Shown: positions 59,168-64,000 of the stretch, piece by piece
How the letters are laid out: the number at the start of each line of letters is the position of its first letter
How positions within the stretch are numbered: the first letter of the stretch is position 1
Source of the DNA: Hydrogenophaga sp.
GTDB taxonomy: Bacteria > Pseudomonadota > Gammaproteobacteria > Burkholderiales > Burkholderiaceae_C
Direction of reading: 5' to 3'
Length of the DNA: 64,000 bases
Assembly: GCA_018993155.1 (NCBI GenBank)
Contig: JAGKSX010000068.1
Coordinates: 16,461 to 80,460 of the forward strand
Notes under the pieces: model-generated
Seen by the model: the letters and a program-made list of their open reading frames with translations, nothing else
Told to the model about the DNA's origin: nothing
The model's database searches: none
Position numbers and translations under genes: made by a program

Positions 59168-60453
59168 CGAGCAACCCGCAGGCACCCTGCGCGGTGCGCC
59201 GGGTCGGGTCAACCGACCAGCATTACTTTTTTGGCTACTACAACAAGAGCAACTGGCACCGCGGCGGCCGCTACCTGCTGGCGCAGCAGGTGCCGTTCAA
59301 AGACGCACCGCTCACGCCCGCGCTGGAGGCCGGGATCGGCTATTTCGACCTGCAGGAGGGTGCGCGATTCCGCGAGCTCGATCGCACCCGCGCCTGGAAC
59401 TGGCAGATGGGCAGCCAGCTGCAATGGCTGGATGGCCTGGGCGGGCGCCAGCTGATCTACAACGTGAGAACCACCGACGCCAAGGCCCGCTACCCCCACT
59501 TCGGTGCGGTCATCCTCGATGCCGACACCGGCGAGCGGCGCAGCCTGCCGCTGCCGGTCTACGTCGTGGCGCCGGACAGCCGCTACGCCCTGTGCGTGGA
59601 CTACCGCCGGCTCTACCTCACCCACGAGACCATCGGCTACAGCGAGCCGGGCGCCCCCTTCGACCTGCCACTGGCCCCAGCCGAGGACGGCATCCACCGC
59701 ATGGACCTGGCGACGGGCGAATCGCGCCTGCTGGTGAGCTACCGGCAGCTGCGCGAATTCCATCCGAAGCCATCGATGGACAAGGCCATCCACTGGGTCA
59801 GCCACATCGAGGTCAATCCCTCGTCCACGCGCGTGCTCTTCCTGCACCGCTGGACCGAGCGGATCAAGGACGAGACCTGCTTCCTCCACCGCCTGATCAC
59901 CATGAACCCCGATGGCAGCGGCATGCGGCTGCTGGAGTGCTCGGACCACCCCCTGCCGCAACTGGACGAAGCCTTCGACCCCAGCGCCGTGGGCACCTTC
60001 GACTACGAGAAATCCGAGTACCAGATCTCGCACCCGCTGTGGCGCAACGACCGCCAGGTCATCGTGTGGGGGCCACATGCCGGCGAGATCCACTACCACC
60101 TGTACGACGACGCCGAGGGCGGCGCGGTGCAGGTGGTCGGGCGCCACGTGCTGACAGAGAACGGCCACATGACCTTCTCGCCGGTGGACGACCGCTGGCT
60201 GCTGAGCGACACCTACCCGGACGCGCGCACGCACGAGCGGGTCCTGTTCCTCTACGACATGCAGACCGGCGCCCGCCACGACCTGGGCTCCTTCCACGCG
60301 GACCCGACCCTGAGCAAGGAAAACCGCTGCGACCTGCATCCGCGCTGGAGCCGGGACGGCAGCCAGATCTGCATCGACTCGGTGCACGGGGAAGGCCGGC
60401 AGATGTACATCGTGGACGTCGGTCACCTGACGGGGGTGGGCCAGGACCGGTGA
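59164..60453 (+). CDS. PD40/TolB-like beta-propeller protein (function unknown)
   Basis: 429 residues without a signal peptide. It shows repeated beta-propeller-type blades, with DQHYFFGYYNKSNWHRGGRY at the start and blocks such as IHWVSHIEVNPSSTRVLFLH and LHPRWSRDGSQICIDSVHGE. The FGYY-K/N opening resembles oligogalacturonate-lyase-like and WD40-like PD40 proteins. The enzyme or ligand is unknown. It overlaps the Bug 2 stop by 4 bp, an unusual partner for a solute-binding protein. It lacks export sequence, so it is presumably cytosolic. Confidence 0.7.
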   Translation: MTSNPQAPCAVRRVGSTDQHYFFGYYNKSNWHRGGRYLLAQQVPFKDAPLTPALEAGIGYFDLQEGARFRELDRTRAWNWQMGSQLQWLDGLGGRQLIYNVRTTDAKARYPHFGAVILDADTGERRSLPLPVYVVAPDSRYALCVDYRRLYLTHETIGYSEPGAPFDLPLAPAEDGIHRMDLATGESRLLVSYRQLREFHPKPSMDKAIHWVSHIEVNPSSTRVLFLHRWTERIKDETCFLHRLITMNPDGSGMRLLECSDHPLPQLDEAFDPSAVGTFDYEKSEYQISHPLWRNDRQVIVWGPHAGEIHYHLYDDAEGGAVQVVGRHVLTENGHMTFSPVDDRWLLSDTYPDARTHERVLFLYDMQTGARHDLGSFHADPTLSKENRCDLHPRWSRDGSQICIDSVHGEGRQMYIVDVGHLTGVGQDR

Positions 60454-60462
60454 GGGTGTGCC

Positions 60463-60501
60463 TTGTGTTCGATCCGTGTCCGGACAATAATATACGCCGT
60501 A
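60463..60501 (+). promoter_or_regulatory. Promoter and TetR-type operator of the RibD-like gene
   Basis: TTGTGT (60463-60468) and AATAAT (60486-60491) are 17 bp apart. The perfect palindrome TACGCCGTA (60493-60501), with partial outward symmetry to TATAC/GTACA, follows the -10 element where the start site lies. Repression by the co-transcribed TetR protein is likely. Confidence 0.5.
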
Positions 60502-60517
60502 CAAATAAGGACGCCGA

Positions 60518-61054
60518 ATGACCACCGCACACGTTTTCATCGCCACCAGCCTGGACGGCTTCATCGCGCGCCAGGACGGCGACATCGACTGGCTGCTGCA
60601 ACGCGACGATCCCGCCGAGGACCACGGCTACACCGCGTTCATCGCTGACAAGGAGGTTGTCGTGATGGGCCGGGGCAGCTTCGAAAAGGCGCTGAGCTTC
60701 GACACCTGGCCCTACGACCGACCCGTGCTGGTGCTGTCCCAGCGGTTGGCCGACGCGCCCGTGCCCGAGGCGCTGGAGGGCAAGGTCCGCTTCTCCAGCC
60801 TTGCGCCCCGGGACGCGATGAAGCACCTGGCCGAACAGAATGTGCGCCGGGTCTATGTGGATGGTGGGCAGGTGGTGCAGTCTTTCCTGCGCGAGGGTTT
60901 GATCGCCGACATGGTGGTCACCACGGTCCCTGTGCTGATCGGGTCGGGAAGGCCGCTGTTCGGCGCGTTGGCACAGGACGTGGCCTGGCGCCTGGTGGCC
61001 AGCCGCAGCTTTCCTTCCGGCCTCGTGCAATCCACCTACCGGCTCGCCCCATGA
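60518..61054 (+). CDS. Dihydrofolate reductase-like (RibD C-terminal family) protein
   Basis: 178 residues. It begins HVFIATSLDGFIARQDGDID and contains VVMGRGSFEKAL and VRRVYVDGGQVVQSFLREGL, the pattern of the YyaP/RibD-C reductase family that binds NADPH. The biological substrate is not established for this branch. AAGGA is 6 bases before the ATG. It overlaps the TetR regulator start (ATGA) and shares its promoter, so the regulator likely controls this enzyme in response to an unknown compound. Confidence 0.9.
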   Translation: MTTAHVFIATSLDGFIARQDGDIDWLLQRDDPAEDHGYTAFIADKEVVVMGRGSFEKALSFDTWPYDRPVLVLSQRLADAPVPEALEGKVRFSSLAPRDAMKHLAEQNVRRVYVDGGQVVQSFLREGLIADMVVTTVPVLIGSGRPLFGALAQDVAWRLVASRSFPSGLVQSTYRLAP

Positions 61055-61611
61055 ACCGACCACGGGGACGCCCGGCCCAGGGGACGGGGGTGGCCCGCGA
61101 CCACATCCTGACGGAGGCGCTGGCTCTGCTCGATGAAAGCGGTGGGCAAGGCCTGACGATGCGCGCTCTGGCCACGCGGCTGGGCGTCACGCCGATGAGC
61201 CTCTACCACCACGTGGAGAACCATGCCGGGCTGCTGCGGGCGCTGTCGGACCGCGTGTATGCCGAGGTGCTGGAGGGTGCGCCAGGGCTGGCCGCCCCTC
61301 GAGCAGATCTGCAGGCGATCCTGACCCGCTACCACGGCGCCGTGGGCCGCCATCCGCAACTGACGCTGGCCATCTTCGCCACGCCGGAGGCCTTTGCCGG
61401 GGTGACGCGCCAGATCACCGATCGCCTGGGCCTGCTGCTGGCGCAGATCACGGCCGAGCCCGACCTGTGGCGCGACGTGCTGGTGGACCATGCCCACGGC
61501 AGCGGCTTGGCCCTGGCCTCGGCCCACGGCGATCCCAAGCGGGCCCAGGCCCTGCAGGCGGACTACCGGCAGGCCCTCGACCGCCTGCTGGACCGTTTGA
61601 CGGCGCCCTGA
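61051..61611 (+). CDS. TetR/AcrR family transcriptional regulator
   Basis: 186 residues. The N-terminal HTH (about 28-47) contains LTMRALATRLGVTPMSLYHH, with the usual Tyr-His recognition turn, and a helical ligand-binding C-terminal domain follows. The ATG overlaps the RibD-like gene stop. Probably a local repressor of the reductase promoter, where the palindrome TACGCCGTA sits. It converges on the IclR gene with 11 bp between. Confidence 0.92.
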   Translation: MNRPRGRPAQGTGVARDHILTEALALLDESGGQGLTMRALATRLGVTPMSLYHHVENHAGLLRALSDRVYAEVLEGAPGLAAPRADLQAILTRYHGAVGRHPQLTLAIFATPEAFAGVTRQITDRLGLLLAQITAEPDLWRDVLVDHAHGSGLALASAHGDPKRAQALQADYRQALDRLLDRLTAP

Positions 61612-61622
61612 CGGCGCCGGGC

Positions 61623-62402
61623 TCAATCGAAGGTCACCGTCGCCCTCAGCTCGTCCCTGGCTTCCCGGATCGCGGCCAGGTGCGCGGCCCGAAAGGCTTC
61701 CATCGACATCCGCTCCGCGCGCACCGACAGGCTCACTGCGGCGATCGTCTTGTCGGAGATGCTGGAGATCGGCACCGCGATGGAGCGCACGCCCAGCTCC
61801 AGCTCTTCGTCGCACTCGGCCCAACCGAAGGTCCGGCAATGCTCCACCTGGCCCGTCGCGGAGGCGATGTCCTGCACCGTCTTCGGCGTCCAGGGGTCCA
61901 GGGGTGTGGTGGCGAGGTAGCTCACCACGTCCTCGCGGGGCAGCGTCGACAGCACCGCCCGGCCCAGTGCGGAGCAGAAAGCCGGCAGGCGCGACCCAAT
62001 GCCCAGCCCGGTCGACAGCGTGCGCCGACCCGTGGACCTGGCAATGATCAGAACCTCGTGGTCCAGCAGCAAGCCCAGCGAAGCGGATTGGCGCGTGCGA
62101 TCGGCCAGCTTGTCGAGCACCGGTTGCGCCACCTGGGGCGCCGGCCTCGACATGAGGTACGACCTGGCCAGCAGCAGGGTGCGCGGCGCCACCCAGAAAC
62201 GTTTGCCATCGCTGTGCAGGTAGTCGAGTTCGTGCAGCGTCAGCAGAAGCCGGCGCGCCGTGGCCGGTGTGTAACCCGTGAGACGCGCCACTTCAGACAG
62301 GTTCAGCTTGGCGTGCTTGCGCTCGAAGCAAAGCAAGACCTTCAGCCCCTTCTCCAGGGACGCGATGAAATCGCGCGGGTGCGATCGTTGGGCGTCGGTC
62401 AT
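61623..62402 (-). CDS. IclR family transcriptional regulator (PcaR/PobR-like)
   Basis: 259 residues. N-terminal winged HTH with DFIASLEKGLKVLLCFE and LSEVARLTGYTPATARRLLL, then the IclR effector domain with STGRRTLSTGLGIGSRLPAF. The group to which it is closest (PcaR, PobR, PcaU) senses aromatic acids such as beta-ketoadipate pathway compounds. The ATG at 62402 is near a perfect inverted repeat TTGCGCAATGCGCAA, a likely own operator. It is divergent from Bug 3 and an FAD monooxygenase, consistent with control of an aromatic catabolic operon. Confidence 0.93.
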   Translation of the reverse strand: MTDAQRSHPRDFIASLEKGLKVLLCFERKHAKLNLSEVARLTGYTPATARRLLLTLHELDYLHSDGKRFWVAPRTLLLARSYLMSRPAPQVAQPVLDKLADRTRQSASLGLLLDHEVLIIARSTGRRTLSTGLGIGSRLPAFCSALGRAVLSTLPREDVVSYLATTPLDPWTPKTVQDIASATGQVEHCRTFGWAECDEELELGVRSIAVPISSISDKTIAAVSLSVRAERMSMEAFRAAHLAAIREARDELRATVTFD

Positions 62403-62412
62403 GGGCGCATTA

Positions 62413-62427
62413 TTGCGCAATGCGCAA
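62413..62427. promoter_or_regulatory. Predicted IclR operator palindrome
   Basis: TTGCGCA-A-TGCGCAA is a perfect 7-1-7 inverted repeat, 10 bp upstream of the IclR ATG. A further partial half GCATTGC follows at 62432-62438. Located between the divergent IclR and Bug 3 genes. Confidence 0.65.
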
Positions 62428-62539
62428 AACCGCATTGCTTCAGAACGGCCCTGTCGACAGAATTCGCTGGCTGTTCCGATGCCTCACCCGACCAGGGGAG
62501 CGCCGGGCAGGCTCCCCCAACTTTCCAGAGCGCCCAACC

Positions 62540-63505
62540 ATGATAAAGAGACGACAACTTCTAGGCATCGCACCGCTGCTGGCGGTCCCCCTCCTCTCGC
62601 GTGCGAACGACTATCCCCGCATGCCCATCAACCTGGTGACGCCGCTGGCCGCGGGCGATGCGGCGGATCGGGCCGCGCGCCTGATGGGGCAGGAGCTTTC
62701 GAGGTTGCTGGGCACCGCGGTGACGGTGGCGAACCGCCCCGGTGCCGGGGGCTCCCTGGGCACCCAATCCGTCATCCGTGCGCCCAAGGACGGCTACACC
62801 CTGCTCTACGCGCAGAACAGCCCGCTGACCATCCGGCGCGTGATCGAACCGGATGCCGCCAACTACGATCCCTTGAAGGACCTCGTGCCTCTGGCCTTGA
62901 CCACCCGCAGCCCTTCGGTGCTGGTGACCTACAAGGACGCGCCCTTCAAGACCGTGAAGGAGATGATCGAGCAAGCATCCAAGAGCGCCCACGGCATCCG
63001 CATCGGCAACGCCGGTCCCGGCTCCGTCGGCGAGATCAGCGTGCAGTTGATGAACGCGGCCGCAGGCGCCTCGTTGAGCTCCGTGAACTACAAGGGCGCG
63101 GCACCCGCCGTCACCGACCTGCTCGGCGGCCACATCGACGCCGTCGTTCTGGCGCTGGGGGCGGTCAGCGCCCATATGCGCACCGGCGCGTTGCGCGCCC
63201 TGGCCATCTCCTCGCCCTTCCCCGAGTTTCCCAACGTACCCACGCTGCGCCAGGCGGGCTACAAGGCCGACCTTCTGGGCGTGTGGTTCGGTTTCTTCAT
63301 GCCCGCTGGCGTTCCCAAGGATGTGCTCGACAAGATCGTCCCCGCCCTGGAAGAGGTCGCCCGCAACGCCAGCATCTCGGCGCAGCTGCTGCCGGCGGGA
63401 ATCGTGCAGGAATGGGGCTCAGCCAGGGCCCTTGCCGAAGAAATCACCAACGAGTACCGGGCCGTCAGCGAGTTGCTCGGCCCGGCGTCCAAGAACACCA
63501 AATGA
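62540..63505 (+). CDS. Bug family (TctC-like) periplasmic substrate-binding protein 3
   Basis: 321 residues. The signal MIKRRQLLGIAPLLAVPLLS ends near SRAND (about 24). Bug blocks VTPLAAGDAADRAARLMGQE and NRPGAGGSLGTQSVIRAPKD follow. Ligand unknown; probably the substrate of the following monooxygenase. The stop overlaps the next ATG (ATGA). No transporter permease genes are near. Likely controlled by the divergent IclR regulator. Confidence 0.92.
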   Translation: MIKRRQLLGIAPLLAVPLLSRANDYPRMPINLVTPLAAGDAADRAARLMGQELSRLLGTAVTVANRPGAGGSLGTQSVIRAPKDGYTLLYAQNSPLTIRRVIEPDAANYDPLKDLVPLALTTRSPSVLVTYKDAPFKTVKEMIEQASKSAHGIRIGNAGPGSVGEISVQLMNAAAGASLSSVNYKGAAPAVTDLLGGHIDAVVLALGAVSAHMRTGALRALAISSPFPEFPNVPTLRQAGYKADLLGVWFGFFMPAGVPKDVLDKIVPALEEVARNASISAQLLPAGIVQEWGSARALAEEITNEYRAVSELLGPASKNTK

Positions 63506-64000
63506 AAGCGGTTGTGATGTCAAAGGGTATTCATGTGGCCGTCGTGGGCGGTGGCATCGGCGGTCTCGCCGCTGCGGTCGCGCTGCGCCATCGGGGGATC
63601 AGCGTCGCGGTGTACGAACAGTCGGGCGTGTTGCGGGAGGTCGGTGCGGGCATCTTCGTCTACCCCAACAGCCTGAGGCAGCTGGAGCGCATGGGCCTGG
63701 GCGATGCCCTCGCCCGCGTGGGCGCCAAGGTCGGCGCCGGGTCCGAGTACTACCGCATGGACGGCACGGTCGTGGGCAAGATCCTGACCACCGACTCCAG
63801 TGGCTGGAGCGGCATGGACGGCATGCACAGGGCCGACATCCTGAAGGGGCTGGAGGACGCGCCTCCATCAAGACCCAACCACACCGGCCATCCGGGCGGC
63901 GACCTCAGCCCGGACGAACACGGCGCCCGCCCCGTCTTCGAGAACGGCCCTGTGGGGACCCGCCATGTGGCGATGGCCGCCGGCCGCGTCCACACGGTCC
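63502..64000 (+). CDS. FAD-dependent monooxygenase, N-terminal part (cut by window edge)
   Basis: About 166 residues are visible. The FAD-binding motif VVGGGIGGLAAAVALRHRG is followed by EVGAGIFVYPNSLRQLERMG and the substrate-site MHRADILKG, as in salicylate- and 6-hydroxynicotinate-3-monooxygenases. The second FAD motif, normally GADGxHS, reads AMAAGRVHTV here and the preceding 40 residues are unusually divergent, suggesting a degraded copy or sequence errors near the window end. The ATG at 63502 overlaps the Bug 3 stop; an alternative in-frame ATG is at 63517. Substrate is probably an aromatic acid. Confidence 0.8.
   Translation, partial: MKAVVMSKGIHVAVVGGGIGGLAAAVALRHRGISVAVYEQSGVLREVGAGIFVYPNSLRQLERMGLGDALARVGAKVGAGSEYYRMDGTVVGKILTTDSSGWSGMDGMHRADILKGLEDAPPSRPNHTGHPGGDLSPDEHGARPVFENGPVGTRHVAMAAGRVHTV

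Overview
This is a high-GC window from a betaproteobacterial chromosome. It is most likely a member of the Comamonadaceae (Hydrogenophaga-like), an assignment I base on recalled gene neighbourhoods and protein character rather than a search. Pointers are the housekeeping order xseA / exbB-exbD-lpxK-Trm112-kdsB-adk, co-occurring dimeric and monomeric isocitrate dehydrogenases, a FimV-like pilus protein, a complete liv ABC transporter, and several orphan Bug (TctC-type) periplasmic binding proteins. I see no insertion sequence, prophage or CRISPR array. Coding density is very high, with many 4-bp ATGA or GTGA stop/start overlaps.

Layout. 1-15 kb is core metabolism: yebC-purD-acyltransferase-hemF-nadD (leftward), a HerA/DUF853 ATPase, clpS-clpA, icd, a DUF192 protein, monomeric icd, sodB and xseA. 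15-19 kb is an envelope/LPS run (exbB, exbD, lpxK, Trm112-like, kdsB, adk). 19-26 kb carries a DUF6152 protein with a membrane partner, an asparaginase gene divergent from lexA with two SOS boxes between them, a small lineage protein, a D-2-hydroxyacid dehydrogenase and a FimV-like protein. 25.8-32.3 kb is a fatty-acyl-CoA catabolic group (3-hydroxyacyl-CoA dehydrogenase, enoyl-CoA hydratase, Crp/Fnr regulator, APH-type kinase plus acyl-CoA dehydrogenase resembling a split ACAD11, GST). Two tRNA genes (Pro-TGG, Arg-TCT) and a flavodoxin precede livKHMGF (33.1-37.8 kb).

37.8-48.3 kb is accessory. A leftward alcohol dehydrogenase / pterin-synthase-like / glycosyltransferase / methyltransferase operon is divergent from a rightward CDP-alcohol phosphotransferase / YceI / LtaS-like operon. 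Next come FkbM, OmpA-like and proline-rich-protein genes. 48.4-54.9 kb is a seven-gene leftward signalling operon: membrane histidine kinase, single-domain receiver, second related histidine kinase, an RsbW-like ATPase fused to a STAS domain, a patatin-like lipase, a receiver-PP2C phosphatase and a GNAT acetyltransferase. It has the parts of an RsbU/W/V partner switch but no visible sigma factor, and is the best candidate here for an undescribed system. 55-64 kb holds three Bug proteins, each next to a different regulator type (LacI, LysR, IclR), a PD40-type beta-propeller protein, a RibD-like reductase with its TetR neighbour, and the start of an FAD monooxygenase cut by the window edge.

Functions are inferred from motifs and remembered families; no search was run.
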